A DNA stretch of 64,000 nucleotides from Paenisporosarcina indica (GCF_001939075.1 NZ_MPTA01000007.1:1-64000), one strand, 5' to 3'; counted from the stretch's first letter, positions 47,952-58,138 are shown. Translations and numbers: made by a program. The notes: generated by a model not told the origin, from the letters alone.

Positions 47952-48070
47952 AGGTTCTCAGGTCGCTATGGATGCCTGATTGATACCATGACCTTAAGAG
48001 CTTTTATCATTTCACTGACATTTTTAGAATTCCAGGTGCTATGGACACTTTACTGCTACAACATGAATTC
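47952..48070. repeat. Two-part intergenic repeat, copy 2
   Basis: The partner of 12571-12705 in the same orientation. The halves begin GGTTCTCAGGTCGCTATGG and GAATTCCAGGTGCTATGG. It lies in the gap between the tandem repeat and the sdhB terminator; no gene is seen there. Confidence 0.5.
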
Positions 48071-48156
48071 ATTTAGGCCAGTTATCTATATAGGGTAGGA
48101 AAAGCTTTGAACACTGTGTTCGGATAGTATCCAATTTTCATAAATTTATAAAAAAA

Positions 48157-48187
48157 CAGCCCCACGCATTGATTGCGTGGGACTGTT
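48157..48187 (-). terminator. Intrinsic terminator of the sdh operon
   Basis: Arms CAGTCCCACGCAAT/ATGCGTGGGGCTG followed by six T on the minus strand. Confidence 0.88.
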
Positions 48188-48202
48188 TTATATAGATTCT
48201 TC

Positions 48203-48976
48203 TTAGTCAACCATGTGGTCGCTTCCGAAGAAGTTTTTAAACATTTGAACTGTTGTATCACGGTTAAGTGCTGCGATAGACGTTGTCAAAGGAATTCCTT
48301 TTGGACATGCGACTACACAGTTTTGAGAGTTACCACAGTTAGCTAATCCGCCTTCACCCATGATTGCGTTTAGACGTTCGTCTCTATTCATGGCACCAGT
48401 TGGGTGAGCATTCATAAGACGTACTTGTGATAATGGTGCAGGACCGATGAAGTCTGAACCACTGTTTACATTTGGACATGCTTCCAAACATACACCACAA
48501 GTCATACATTTAGATAACTCATATGCCCATTGACGTTTACGTTCAGGCATACGTGGACCATCACCAAGATCATAAGAACCATCAATTGGAACCCAAGCTT
48601 TCACTTTTTTCAATGAATCAAACATGCGCTCGCGGTCAACGATAAGATCGCGGACAACTGGGAATGTTTTCATTGGTTCCAAACGAATTGGGTGTTCTAA
48701 TTTGTCGACAAGAGCTGTACATGATTGACGTGGTCGGCCATTGATGACCATTGAACACGCTCCACATACTTCTTCCAAACAGTTCATATCCCAGTTAACA
48801 GGTGTTGTTGCTTTCCCATCAATGTTTACTGGATTACGTCGAATTTCCATTAACGCAGAAATCACGTTCATATTTGGACGATAGTCAAGTTCAAACTTTT
48901 CAAGATATGGTGTTGAATCCGTTGTATCTTGGCGAAGGATCTCAAAAACGACGGTTTTTGTTGCTGTTGCGTTCAT
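48203..48976 (-). CDS. sdhB: Succinate dehydrogenase iron-sulfur subunit
   Basis: A 257-residue subunit that carries three Fe-S clusters from FAD to the quinone site. The [2Fe-2S] ligands are in CLEEVCGACSMVINGRPRQSC; the other clusters use CMTCGVCLEACPNV and the C-terminal NCVVACPKGIPL. ATG 48976 follows AAAGGGGAT. It starts 4 bp after the sdhA stop, last in the sdhCAB order typical of Bacillus. Confidence 0.96.
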   Translation of the reverse strand: MNATATKTVVFEILRQDTTDSTPYLEKFELDYRPNMNVISALMEIRRNPVNIDGKATTPVNWDMNCLEEVCGACSMVINGRPRQSCTALVDKLEHPIRLEPMKTFPVVRDLIVDRERMFDSLKKVKAWVPIDGSYDLGDGPRMPERKRQWAYELSKCMTCGVCLEACPNVNSGSDFIGPAPLSQVRLMNAHPTGAMNRDERLNAIMGEGGLANCGNSQNCVVACPKGIPLTTSIAALNRDTTVQMFKNFFGSDHMVD

Positions 48977-48980
48977 GTTA

Positions 48981-50735
48981 TTAATCCCCTTTCGATGAAT
49001 AGTCACGTTTACGTGGTGGAATTAATGAAACATCGATTTCTTCATAATGAATGATTGGCGCACCAGTCGCTGGATCGAATTTAGCCATCGTTGTTTTCAT
49101 GAATTCTTCGTCATTACGTTCCGGGAAATCTGGCTTGTAATGCGCACCACGACTCTCGTTACGTTGTAATGCACCAATTGTAATTACGCGCGCTAAGTAT
49201 AACATGTTTTTCAACTGACGTGTGAAGGTCGCACCTTGGTTGGACCACTTTTGAGTGTCATTAATGTTGATATTGTTAAAACGTTCTAGAAGCTCAAGAA
49301 TTTTATCATCAGTCGCCTTTAGACGGTCATTGTGACGTACAACCGTTACGTTGTCAGTCATCCATTCGCCAAGCTCTTTATGCAAGATGTAGGCGTTTTC
49401 AGTCCCGTTAAGTGACATGATTTCGTCCCATTTTTGTTGTTCAACAGCAATGTGCTCATCGAAAATTGTAGATGGCATATCTTCTGCATGTGTTTTAAGT
49501 CCAGCCATATATTTAACGGCATTTGGACCTGCAACCATCCCACCATAGATAGCAGAAAGTAAAGAGTTCGCTCCAAGACGGTTTGCACCATGTTGAGAGT
49601 AATCACATTCACCAGCTGCGAATAAACCAGGGATTGTTGTCATTTGATCGTAGTCGACCCATAGTCCACCCATTGAATAGTGCACCGCTGGGAAGATTTT
49701 CATTGGAAGTTTACGTGGATCTTCACCAGTGAATTTCTCGTATATTTCAATGATTCCACCAAGTTTAACATCCAATTCTTTCGGGTCTTTGTGAGAAAGA
49801 TCCAAGAACACCATGTTTTCACCGTTAACACCAAGTTTTTGGTTAACACATACGTCAAAGATTTCGCGAGTAGCGATATCACGTGGTACCAAGTTACCGT
49901 AAGCTGGATATTTTTCTTCCAGGAAGTACCAAGGTTTACCGTCTTTGTATGTCCAAATACGTCCACCTTCACCACGAGCTGATTCTGACATCAGACGAAG
50001 TTTGTCATCTCCAGGGATTGCAGTTGGGTGAATTTGAATGAATTCGCCGTTTGCATAAGCTGCACCTTGTTGATAAACGATTGAAGCTGCAGATCCTGTA
50101 TTAATAATTGAGTTAGTAGATTTTCCGAAGATGATCCCAGGACCACCAGTTGCCATAATGACAGCGTCACCACGGAAAGCTCGGATTTCCATTGTTTTTA
50201 GGTTTTGTGCCATGACTCCGCGACATACGCCATCGTTATCAATGATTGCACCAAGGAATTCCCAACCCTCATATTTCGTTACAAGGCCGTCAACTTCATA
50301 GCGTCTAACTTGTTCATCAAGTGCGTATAGTAATTGTTGTCCTGTCGTTGCACCAGCGAAAGCTGTACGATGGTACATTGTTCCGCCAAAACGACGGAAA
50401 TCTAATAAACCTTCTGGTGTGCGGTTAAACATAACACCCATACGGTCAAATAATCGAATGATACCAGGTGCCGCTTCAGCCAATGCTTTTACAGGTGGTT
50501 GGTTCGCTAAGAAATCCCCACCGTATACAGTATCATCAAAGTGGATGTCCGGTGAATCGCCTTCACCTTTTGTATTTAATGCTCCGTTAATTCCGCCCTG
50601 TGCACATACTGAGTGTGAGCGTTTAACAGGAACTAAAGAGAATAATTCTACTTGTGTACCTTCTTCTGCTGCTTTCATTGTTGCCATTAAACCAGCTAGT
50701 CCACCGCCGACAACAATCAATTTGCTTTTTGCCAT
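48981..50735 (-). CDS. sdhA: Succinate dehydrogenase flavoprotein subunit
   Basis: A 584-residue FAD protein that oxidises succinate to fumarate. The FAD-binding turn is IVVGGGLAGLMATMKAAE, the flavin-linking His region is KRSHSVCAQGGINGAL, and the active site includes MSESARGEGGRIW and HYSMGGLWVD. ATG 50735 follows GAGGAGTGAG; a GTG at 50747 would overlap it. It is the middle gene of sdhCAB. Confidence 0.97.
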   Translation of the reverse strand: MAKSKLIVVGGGLAGLMATMKAAEEGTQVELFSLVPVKRSHSVCAQGGINGALNTKGEGDSPDIHFDDTVYGGDFLANQPPVKALAEAAPGIIRLFDRMGVMFNRTPEGLLDFRRFGGTMYHRTAFAGATTGQQLLYALDEQVRRYEVDGLVTKYEGWEFLGAIIDNDGVCRGVMAQNLKTMEIRAFRGDAVIMATGGPGIIFGKSTNSIINTGSAASIVYQQGAAYANGEFIQIHPTAIPGDDKLRLMSESARGEGGRIWTYKDGKPWYFLEEKYPAYGNLVPRDIATREIFDVCVNQKLGVNGENMVFLDLSHKDPKELDVKLGGIIEIYEKFTGEDPRKLPMKIFPAVHYSMGGLWVDYDQMTTIPGLFAAGECDYSQHGANRLGANSLLSAIYGGMVAGPNAVKYMAGLKTHAEDMPSTIFDEHIAVEQQKWDEIMSLNGTENAYILHKELGEWMTDNVTVVRHNDRLKATDDKILELLERFNNININDTQKWSNQGATFTRQLKNMLYLARVITIGALQRNESRGAHYKPDFPERNDEEFMKTTMAKFDPATGAPIIHYEEIDVSLIPPRKRDYSSKGD

Positions 50736-50787
50736 GATTCTTCTCACTCCTCTTTTAAATTGTAATCAAGTGCCATCGATTTACTTT

Positions 50788-51399
50788 TTACACGAATGCA
50801 AGAAGTGCTCGAACACCGATTACAGACAATACCAAGAAGATCCCAATCGTCACGTATGTTGAAATACGTTGTGACTTAGGTGATTGAGTGATACCCCAGC
50901 TTACTAAGAATGACCAAACACCGTTTGCTAAGTGGAATGTTGCAGAGATAACACCAACCACGTAGAATGCAAACATTAATGGATTCGCTAATATATCAGC
51001 CATCATGTCGTAGTTAACTTCATCAGCACCAATTGCTTTTTGGAATCTTGTTTCAAAAATATGCCATGCAATAAACACGACAAGAATGACTCCTGTGATT
51101 CGTTGTAAAACAAACATCCAGTTACGGAATGTACCAAAACGTTGTGGGTTGTTTTTAGCTGTAAAAGCTATGTACAGACCATAGAACGCATGGAACATCA
51201 GAGGTAGATAAATGACAAACCATTCCAAAAATAAGACGAATGGTAAACTTTCCATAAAGTGAACAGCTGTGTTAAATGATTCTGCTCCCTTTGTTGCGAA
51301 ATGGTTAACAACCAAATGCTGCGTCACGAACAAACCGACTGGAATTATTCCAACAAGTGAATGTAATCGACGCAAATAAAATTCACGATCTCTCGACAA
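50788..51399 (-). CDS. sdhC: Succinate dehydrogenase cytochrome b558 subunit
   Basis: A 203-residue membrane anchor with five helices and haem-ligand histidines in the expected helices (LHSLVGIIPVGLFVTQHLVV, MFHAFYGLYIAF, AWHIFETRF, SATFHLANGVW). It holds haem b and passes electrons to menaquinone, as in B. subtilis SdhC, which lacks a separate SdhD. A good promoter precedes it, and it starts the sdhCAB operon. Confidence 0.95.
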   Translation of the reverse strand: MSRDREFYLRRLHSLVGIIPVGLFVTQHLVVNHFATKGAESFNTAVHFMESLPFVLFLEWFVIYLPLMFHAFYGLYIAFTAKNNPQRFGTFRNWMFVLQRITGVILVVFIAWHIFETRFQKAIGADEVNYDMMADILANPLMFAFYVVGVISATFHLANGVWSFLVSWGITQSPKSQRISTYVTIGIFLVLSVIGVRALLAFV

Positions 51400-51512
51400 G
51401 AATGTTACCCCCTTTTAATACTGAAAATAGGCAGGCAAGGACATACTTTCGTTTTACAACGAAAGCAATATTGACTGCATATCTCATCATGGTACAATAT
51501 TATGACATGTCT

Positions 51513-51541
51513 ATTGTACTCTCATCATTAGGGAGCGTCAA
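51513..51541 (-). promoter_or_regulatory. sdhCAB promoter
   Basis: On the minus strand TTGACG (51536-51541), a 17-bp spacer and TACAAT (51513-51518) form a strong sigma-A type promoter about 110 bp before the sdhC start. Confidence 0.75.
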
Positions 51542-51674
51542 GGCAAGCTAGCCTACTAGAATCGACAAAAAATGCAGGTATTTCCTCGTATTTACAAACT
51601 TTTTCTATCTTGTTTAGAATTCTAGTTATATTCTTAAAAGTATTACGTGAAATAAGTTAGAAAGCGGGATTCAA

Positions 51675-52088
51675 ATGACAACAACAGATATTAAGACGGT
51701 ACCAAATTTTGGATACGAGTTAATTCGGGATCATGTTCTTTCTAACATTTTAGGTAAACATGAAGATGATATTCTATATTGGGCAGGAAAAGATCTCGCA
51801 CGGAAATTCCCCATGTTCACAATGGATGAGGCCACTTCATTTTTCCAAGAAGCTGGATGGGGGATATTAACACTCGAACGTCTTAACAAAGATGAAGCGT
51901 TTTACGTTTTATCAGGAGAAAACGATTCACTTCAAATTACCAAACGTTGTTTCCGATTAGAAGCAGGTTTCATAGCACAGCAACAACAAAAACTAAGTGG
52001 ATATTTGACTGAATGCTTTGAAGAAAAATCCATAAAAACGAATAATGTTCAATTTCATGTAAAATGGGATTTGAAAGAAAAGATTTAG
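51675..52088 (+). CDS. yslB: YslB-like DUF2507 protein
   Basis: A 137-residue protein with the DUF2507 pattern: ILYWAGKDLARKFPM and FFQEAGWGILTLERL, then a beta-rich C-terminus. It belongs to the V4R-like ligand-binding superfamily; function unknown. It is on the opposite strand to sdhC and lysC, exactly as yslB in B. subtilis. AAAGCGGG upstream is a weak ribosome site. Confidence 0.88.
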   Translation: MTTTDIKTVPNFGYELIRDHVLSNILGKHEDDILYWAGKDLARKFPMFTMDEATSFFQEAGWGILTLERLNKDEAFYVLSGENDSLQITKRCFRLEAGFIAQQQQKLSGYLTECFEEKSIKTNNVQFHVKWDLKEKI

Positions 52089-52210
52089 AAATTCATAATT
52101 TAGCTTAAAATGCGAGTATTTGTCGGGCATTTCTGCTTTAGAGAAGTCGAGTCACTTTTTTCAGACATCAACTTCAGAAAGTGCGATTAATTTTAAACCT
52201 AAGAAAATAA

Positions 52211-52252
52211 AAGCTGGAGACACATTAAATACATAAAGTGTCTCCAGCTTTT
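52211..52252. terminator. Intrinsic terminator shared by convergent genes
   Basis: Arms AAGCTGGAGACAC(A) and (A)GTGTCTCCAGCTT with A runs and T runs on opposite sides. It ends the DUF1992 gene on the minus strand and may also serve yslB on the plus strand. Confidence 0.88.
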
Positions 52253-52633
52253 TTAATCCCATTTAAACTTATCTTCAATTTGTGTTTGGTATTGTTTAAA
52301 TGCAGTGCTGTTAGTTTGAATCCCTTTTCTTGATAATATCTGATTCATTTGAGTCAGTTTAAAGTTATATTGCTTCTCGAGCTCTGTTTTTTCTTCGGAA
52401 GTGGCTTTTTTTATTTGTTGCTGTAAATCGCCCATTTGTTCTTTCACGAATTGGACTTCTTCATCATGTCCTGAATTTTTCAGAATTCGCATTGCCATTC
52501 GAATATCATCTGGATAGTGAGCAAATTCATCAGGCGGCAACGGTTTCCCTGCCCCTTTTAAATTATCAAAATCTCCATCACGTTGTGCTTTTTTGATTAA
52601 GTCTTCAACGATATGCCAATTCATTTCACTCAC
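52253..52633 (-). CDS. DUF1992 (DnaJ-homologue subfamily C type) protein
   Basis: A 126-residue protein with the family start WHIVEDLIKKAQRDGDFDNL, then GAGKPLPPDEFAHYPDDIR, followed by a long coiled-coil helix. DUF1992 is annotated as a DnaJ-homologue C28 domain, but lacks the HPD J-motif and its role is unknown. It lies 44 bp after lysC and may be cotranscribed with it. Confidence 0.82.
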   Translation of the reverse strand: MSEMNWHIVEDLIKKAQRDGDFDNLKGAGKPLPPDEFAHYPDDIRMAMRILKNSGHDEEVQFVKEQMGDLQQQIKKATSEEKTELEKQYNFKLTQMNQILSRKGIQTNSTAFKQYQTQIEDKFKWD

Positions 52634-52677
52634 TGCCCCTCATGATAATGATAGATTTATTTTATCATGAATCGAAT

Positions 52678-53901
52678 CTATACTCGAATGCTAGCTAAAT
52701 TAAATTCATCATGCAGCGCATTTGTTGCTTTCATCATATCGCTCTCAGGTATAACAACTGATACTTTAATTTCTGATGTACTAACCATCTTCACCGGGAT
52801 TCCTTCCTTGCGAAGACGATCAAACATTTGAGCAGCAACACCTGGATTAGAAACCATGCCAGAACCAACAATCGAAACTTTTGATAATCCAACTTCAAAA
52901 TTAGAGGATTGGTAGCCAAGTTCGTCTTTATTGCTTTCCAACACTTGGATGGTCTCGGCAAAATCCACTTTTTTAATGGAGAAAGAAACACTTGGTTGTG
53001 TCCCATCCATTATGCTTTGTACAATAATATCTACGTTTACATGGTGTTTTGCAAGCGTTGTGAAAATTTTAGCTAATGAGCCGTTAAATGGTACTTTATA
53101 TCCGATCGTCAGACGGACAATTTCAGGTTCAAATGCGACACCGCGCACGACTAGGTTTTTTTCCATTGTTGGTTCCTCCAATAATACGGTGCCTGGTTCC
53201 TCAGTTAAACTCGAACGAACACTAAGTGGCATTCCAAAATTTTTAGCAAACTCAACAGCCCGTGGATGCAACACACCCGCTCCTAAATTCGCCAATTCCA
53301 ACATTTCGTCGTAAGACAATTCTTGAAGTTTACGAGCTCCCTCCACAAATCGAGGGTCTGATGTATACACACCATCAACATCAGTATAAATATCGCATTG
53401 ATCCGCATGTAATGAAGCTCCGATCGCCACGGCTGTTGTATCCGATCCACCACGACCAAGAGTTGTAATTTCACCGGCAGCATCTACGCCTTGGAATCCA
53501 GCGACAACGACCACTTTCCCCTCTTTTAATGCTTGTTCCATTCTTGAAGTATCAATAAATTCAATACGTGCATTACGGTGAACAGACTCCGTTTCAATTC
53601 TAGCTTGCCATCCTGTAAAAGACACAGCTTCTTGTCCCATATGTATTAATGCCATTGTAAGAAGGGCAATTGTCACTTGTTCACCCGTTGACAACAACAT
53701 ATCCATTTCACGTTTTGACGGCTCAGCCGACAAATCTTCGGCAAGGCGAACCAGTTCGTCGGTTGTTTTCCCCATAGCAGAGACAACTACAACAATTTCG
53801 TGACCTTTTGCAGTTTCTCCCATAATACGTTTGGCAACATTGCGAATGCGTTCGGTGCTGCCTACCGATGTCCCACCAAATTTCATGACGATACGACTCA
53901 T
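52678..53901 (-). CDS. lysC: Aspartate kinase, lysine-sensitive type
   Basis: A 407-residue aspartokinase, the first step of the lysine, threonine and methionine branch. The N-terminal kinase domain starts IVMKFGGTSVGS and has TTLGRGGSDTTAVAIG and YTDVDGVYTSDPR. Two ACT domains (about residues 265-400) bind the feedback effector. As in B. subtilis aspartokinase II, an internal start may give a beta subunit (ACT region only); an ATG at the MEKNLVVRGVAF position could serve. A lysine riboswitch lies upstream. Confidence 0.95.
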   Translation of the reverse strand: MSRIVMKFGGTSVGSTERIRNVAKRIMGETAKGHEIVVVVSAMGKTTDELVRLAEDLSAEPSKREMDMLLSTGEQVTIALLTMALIHMGQEAVSFTGWQARIETESVHRNARIEFIDTSRMEQALKEGKVVVVAGFQGVDAAGEITTLGRGGSDTTAVAIGASLHADQCDIYTDVDGVYTSDPRFVEGARKLQELSYDEMLELANLGAGVLHPRAVEFAKNFGMPLSVRSSLTEEPGTVLLEEPTMEKNLVVRGVAFEPEIVRLTIGYKVPFNGSLAKIFTTLAKHHVNVDIIVQSIMDGTQPSVSFSIKKVDFAETIQVLESNKDELGYQSSNFEVGLSKVSIVGSGMVSNPGVAAQMFDRLRKEGIPVKMVSTSEIKVSVVIPESDMMKATNALHDEFNLASIRV

Positions 53902-53936
53902 TGTAAACTCTCCCTTTATGATCCAAAGAAGCTAAT

Positions 53937-54200
53937 AAAAAAACAGCTTATCCACGAAATCCGTGAAAAGCTGTCTCCAAGCATGTCCGTTCCAAAGAAG
54001 CGTCCATGTGAGATAGCCCTCCAGAATCGATTAGATTCTGACAATCCTGCATTTTTTCAATGCAAAACCAGCGCGACATTAGAAACAGTCAATGTCGAAC
54101 TTCGGCGAATTTCCCTTTTACATTCTGTCGTCGGATCTGTTCATCCTCCAGAATGATACTCATGATTTTCGCGCCTCTATCACCACTTATTAAGTAAGTG
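53937..54200 (-). promoter_or_regulatory. Lysine riboswitch (L-box) of lysC
   Basis: On the minus strand the conserved L-box elements appear in order: GGTGATAGAGGCGC, GAGTATCATTCTGG, AAATTCGCCGAAG and GGGCTATCTCA. They are followed by a terminator (arms ACAGCTT/AAGCTGT, then seven T) at 53937-53975. Lysine binding would favour the terminator and shut lysC off. Confidence 0.93.
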
Positions 54201-54281
54201 TCCAAACAGCGCATGAAATACGCGCTCATTTGTCCACTCATTTTAGTGATTCAATTTCAGTGAGTTTACAATACCATATTC

Positions 54282-56072
54282 TCACTCTTTTGACAAAGAT
54301 TCATTTTTAAAATAAGCTGCCATCGTTTCAGCAATTTGCAAAGGAAGTCCTGATTGTTTTAAATCTTCGACGGTAGCTTCTTTAATTCGTTTAACAGAAC
54401 CGAAGTGTTTTAACAACATTTTTTTCCGCTTTGGTCCCACACCTTCAAAACCATCTAAAGCTGAAGCAACGGTTTGTTTCCCACGTTGTTGTCGATGGAA
54501 CGTAATGGCAAATCGATGCACTTCGTCTTGAATTCTTTGAAGTAAATAAAACCCTTCACTTGTCCGTTTAAGCGGGATGATTTGTGGCGGATCACCGTAT
54601 AACAAGGATGATGTTTGGTGTTTTGCATCCTTGGCAAGTCCCGCAATCGGAATGGATAATCCCAGTTCATCTTCAATGATTTCTCTAGCAATCTCCATCT
54701 GGCCTTTCCCGCCATCTATCACGATTAAATCTGGTAAAGGCAATCCATCTTTCAACACTCGCGTATACCGTCTGCGAACTACTTCTCGCATGGCACCGTA
54801 ATCATCATGCCGAGCAGCCGTTTTTGTTTTGTATTTACGGTAATCTTTTCGATTTGGTTTGCCATCAATAAACGACACCATTGCAGACACAGCATCTGCA
54901 CCATAAATATGGGAGTTATCAAATGCTTCGATTCTTAATGGTGGCGCGATGTTCATCGCTTCACCGAGCTCCTCGACTGCCCCGATTGTTCGTTGTTCTT
55001 GACGATTAATTAGTTGAAACTTTTCGTTAATGGCAATTTCAGCATTTTTAGTCGCTAAATCGATCATTTCTTTCTTTTTGCCTCGACTTGGTGACGCTAC
55101 ATTTACTTCGAGTAACTGCTTCGCTAATTCTAAATCTGCCGAATGCGGCAATAAGATTTCTTTTGGTTTGATATGATGTGGTTGATCATAAAATTGACCT
55201 AAAAAAGTGAAAAACTCATCTTCAGGATCTTGATATAACGGGAAAAGTGAAACATCACGTTCAATCAGCTTGCCTTGACGAACAAAGAAGACTTGCACAC
55301 ACATCCACCCTTTATCAACGGCGTAGCCAAAAACATCACGATTGGTAAAATCGGTCGTTGCCATTTTTTGCTTTTCCATGACGGTTTCAATATGTGTAAT
55401 TTGATCTCGATACTCTTTCGCTCGCTCAAATTCCAAGTTTTCCGCAGCTGATGACATTTTTTCGGTCAGGCTTTGTTTTACCTGTTGGTAACCACCATTT
55501 AAAAACTTGGTGATTTCATCAATGATTTCGCTATAGGTAGCTTGTTCAATTGGTTTAACACAAGGAGCTAAACATTGCCCTAAATGAAAATATAGACATA
55601 CACGATCCGGTAACGTCGAACATTTGCGCAGTGGATATAAACGATCTAAAAGCTTTTTCGTCTCACTTGCAGCGAAGGCATTCGGATAAGGTCCAAAATA
55701 TTTCCCTTTATCTTTTTTCACAATTCGTGTCGTAATCAGTTTCGGATGTTTCTCTCCAGTAATCTTAAGATATGGATATGTCTTATCATCTTTAAGCATG
55801 ATGTTGTATTTGGGGTCATGCTTTTTAATTAGTGTTAATTCTAAAATTAATGCTTCGATATTTGAAGACGTAACGATGTATTCAAAGTCCTCGATTTCAT
55901 TGACAAGGCGTTGTGTTTTTCCATCATGACTGCCCGTGAAGTATGAGCGTACACGATTTTTCAACACTTTGGCTTTCCCAACATAAATAATCGTCCCTTG
56001 CCTGTCCTTCATCAAATAAACGCCAGGTTGGTCCGGTAATATCGCGCATTTTTGTTGTATTAAATCATTCAT
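54282..56072 (-). CDS. uvrC: UvrABC excinuclease subunit C
   Basis: A 596-residue repair nuclease. The GIY-YIG domain ([20 protein letters not shown]) makes the 3' cut. The central UVR motif near residue 205 ([14 protein letters not shown]) binds UvrB. The RNase H-like domain with [15 protein letters not shown] and VIDGGKGQ makes the 5' cut, and a C-terminal HhH pair follows. ATG 56072 follows CAGGTGATG. It lies between trxA and lysC as in B. subtilis. Confidence 0.97.
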   Translation of the reverse strand: MNDLIQQKCAILPDQPGVYLMKDRQGTIIYVGKAKVLKNRVRSYFTGSHDGKTQRLVNEIEDFEYIVTSSNIEALILELTLIKKHDPKYNIMLKDDKTYPYLKITGEKHPKLITTRIVKKDKGKYFGPYPNAFAASETKKLLDRLYPLRKCSTLPDRVCLYFHLGQCLAPCVKPIEQATYSEIIDEITKFLNGGYQQVKQSLTEKMSSAAENLEFERAKEYRDQITHIETVMEKQKMATTDFTNRDVFGYAVDKGWMCVQVFFVRQGKLIERDVSLFPLYQDPEDEFFTFLGQFYDQPHHIKPKEILLPHSADLELAKQLLEVNVASPSRGKKKEMIDLATKNAEIAINEKFQLINRQEQRTIGAVEELGEAMNIAPPLRIEAFDNSHIYGADAVSAMVSFIDGKPNRKDYRKYKTKTAARHDDYGAMREVVRRRYTRVLKDGLPLPDLIVIDGGKGQMEIAREIIEDELGLSIPIAGLAKDAKHQTSSLLYGDPPQIIPLKRTSEGFYLLQRIQDEVHRFAITFHRQQRGKQTVASALDGFEGVGPKRKKMLLKHFGSVKRIKEATVEDLKQSGLPLQIAETMAAYFKNESLSKE

Positions 56073-56095
56073 ATTTATCATCACCTGTTGAAAAA

Positions 56096-56126
56096 ACCGG
56101 GCGCCCTAGGGTACCCGGTTTTTTTA
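56096..56126 (-). terminator. Intrinsic terminator of trxA
   Basis: Arms AACCGGG and CCCGGTT, with an inner CCCTAGGG, then six T on the minus strand. Confidence 0.88.
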
Positions 56127-56150
56127 ATATTGTCCCAATTGAATGGAAGC

Positions 56151-56465
56151 TTATGCGTGTTTGTTAATTAATTCAACTAATGCTTCTTTCGGATTATAGC
56201 CTACTACTTTATCAACTTGTTGACCATCTTTGAAAAGTAACAAAGTTGGAATTGACATAATACCGAAGTTGCTAGCAGTTTCTTGGTTTTCATCTACATC
56301 AACTTTAACGATTTTAACTTTACCGCTCATATCAGCGTCTAGTTCTTCTAATACTGGAGCGATCATTTTACATGGTCCACACCAAGGTGCCCAAAAATCG
56401 ACTAATACTAAGCCGTCTGTAGTTTCGCTTGAAAAGTTTTGATCTGTTCCGTGTACAATTGCCAT
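56151..56465 (-). CDS. trxA: Thioredoxin
   Basis: A 104-residue thioredoxin with active site [10 protein letters not shown] and the cis-Pro segment MSIPTLLLF. It reduces disulfides in ribonucleotide reductase, methionine sulfoxide reductases and others. AAAGGAGGA precedes the ATG. An extended -10 (TGCTATACT) lies just upstream, so it is probably transcribed on its own. Confidence 0.97.
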   Translation of the reverse strand: MAIVHGTDQNFSSETTDGLVLVDFWAPWCGPCKMIAPVLEELDADMSGKVKIVKVDVDENQETASNFGIMSIPTLLLFKDGQQVDKVVGYNPKEALVELINKHA

Positions 56466-56642
56466 AAAAAATCCTCCTTTAAATACAAACTCTAAACGTA
56501 GTATAGCATGGTGAAAATAGCGGTGCGACTATTTTGCTCAACAAAAAAAGTTTATCAAATTAAGCATGATCCATCCTTTGATACCCGTTTTTATCCAAAT
56601 CAACAGCCTCTTTATATAGAATATCAAAGCTATACCGTTGCT

Positions 56643-56790
56643 TATCGTACATTTGCACTGGCCGCACGTTCCACATGAGCCCACAAGTATGAAAACACAT
56701 ACTTGTTGGTCTCATTCTTCACACTCTTGCGGCTTGCTCCTGCGCAAGCTCGTCGCACAAAAGCTGGGATAGGTGCAAATGCACTCTTTC
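56643..56790 (-). repeat. 148-nt structured intergenic element, copy 2
   Basis: The inverted partner of 17778-17925, with the same length and the same ordered blocks. Here it lies between trxA and etfA, next to copy 2 of the GC-rich repeat. Similarity appears to extend a little beyond the 148 nt (a TAGAAGGCT block occurs outside both copies). Confidence 0.85.
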
Positions 56791-56858
56791 ACTTTATACA
56801 AAACATCAGCCTTCTAGCTAACAACACCTTTATTATTAGAAATAGCATTTTTCACTTT

Positions 56859-57013
56859 GTCTCAGAACTAGCGTAGGCACCATTCGAGTGGTAGCCAGAG
56901 CGAGAAGACGGGCAGTGATCTTCTGCCTGGCTTCTCGCGGGAGGCATCCACAAAGCGTCAAGCGGGAATTATAGGGAATACTTAGTTCAGTCTTGGATGA
57001 TGAACTTTTTCAG
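56859..57013 (-). repeat. GC-rich intergenic repeat, copy 2
   Basis: In reverse it carries the blocks of 5593-5709: CTGAAAAAGTTCA, GACTGAACTAAGTAT, GACGCTTTGTGG, CGCGAGAAGCC, GGCTACCACT and GTGCCTACGCT. Between the last two groups it has an extra hairpin (GAGAAGACGGGCAG with CTGCCTGGCTTCTC). It lies between trxA and etfA. Confidence 0.7.
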
Positions 57014-57087
57014 TGTCCTCTATAGAACAAGAAAAATTTTGAACACTGGGTTCGGGATAATCTCGAATTTTTTAATTTCAAAAAACA

Positions 57088-57118
57088 AAGCCCCGCAAGT
57101 TTTCACTTTACGGAGCTT
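57088..57118 (-). terminator. Intrinsic terminator of the lcfA-etfA group
   Basis: Arms AAGCTCCGTAAAGT and ACTTGCGGGGCTT around GAAA, followed by TGTTTTTT on the minus strand. Confidence 0.8.
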
Positions 57119-57126
57119 AATTGTAG

Positions 57127-58101
57127 TTAGTTTGCTTTAAGTTTCTTGAATTCTTCAGTCAACATCGGAATGACTTCAAACAAATCACCAACGATGCCGT
57201 AATCTGCCACTTTGAAAATGTTTGCTTCAGGATCTTTATTGATCGCAACGATAATTTTCGAGTTCGACATACCTGCTAAATGTTGGATTGCACCAGAAAT
57301 ACCAGCAGCAATATAAAGGTCAGGTGTTACCACTTTCCCAGTTTGTCCGATTTGAAGAGAATAATCACAGTAATCAGCGTCACACGCACCACGAGAGGCA
57401 CCAACAGCACCATTTAGAACTTTCGCTAATTCTTTTAATGGCTCAAAGCCTTCTTCACTCTTCACGCCACGACCACCAGCAATGACAACTTTCGCTTCAG
57501 ATAGATCTACACCTTCAGATGATTTACGGACAACTTCTTTAATGATTGTACGAAGGTTCGTAATGTCTACAGAGATAGATGAAACATCTCCAGAACGACT
57601 TGCATCATGAGCTAAAGGCTCAATGTTGTTAGGACGTACAGTCACAAACACAATACCATCTTTGACTTTCACTTTCTCAAACGCTTTACCAGAGAAGATT
57701 GGACGAATAAATACTGCTCCATCCCCTTCACCTTCAATCCCAGTTACATCAGAGACTAGTCCTGATTTTAGCTTACTTGCTACTTTAGGTGACAAGTCTT
57801 TTCCTAATGCTGTGTGTCCGAAGACAACCGCATCTGGCTTTTCACTTTCAACTACTGCCATAAATGCTTGGCTGAAGCCGTCAGATGTATATGATTTTAA
57901 ATGAGGATGCTCAACAGTTACCACACGGTCTGCACCGTAATGGATCATTTCAGCTCCAAGGGATTGTATAGATTCTCCTAGAAGAACCGCTACAATTTCT
58001 CCACCGACTGAAATTTTCTTTGCAGCTCCAATCGCTTCAAAAGATACATTACGTAATGCACCTTCACGTACTTCACCTAATACGATTACTTTTTTTGTCA
58101 T
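57127..58101 (-). CDS. etfA: Electron transfer flavoprotein alpha subunit
   Basis: A 324-residue subunit. The C-terminal FAD domain has VVIAGGRGVKSEEGFEPL, GQTGKVVTPDLYIAAGISG and VAINKDPEANIFKVADYGIV. With EtfB it takes electrons from acyl-CoA dehydrogenases and hands them to the quinone pool. GGAGGGAAAC precedes the ATG. It is the last gene of the fatty-acid group. Confidence 0.96.
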   Translation of the reverse strand: MTKKVIVLGEVREGALRNVSFEAIGAAKKISVGGEIVAVLLGESIQSLGAEMIHYGADRVVTVEHPHLKSYTSDGFSQAFMAVVESEKPDAVVFGHTALGKDLSPKVASKLKSGLVSDVTGIEGEGDGAVFIRPIFSGKAFEKVKVKDGIVFVTVRPNNIEPLAHDASRSGDVSSISVDITNLRTIIKEVVRKSSEGVDLSEAKVVIAGGRGVKSEEGFEPLKELAKVLNGAVGASRGACDADYCDYSLQIGQTGKVVTPDLYIAAGISGAIQHLAGMSNSKIIVAINKDPEANIFKVADYGIVGDLFEVIPMLTEEFKKLKAN

Positions 58102-58138
58102 GATGTGTTTCCCTCCAATTACAAATCTTCAGTTTCGA

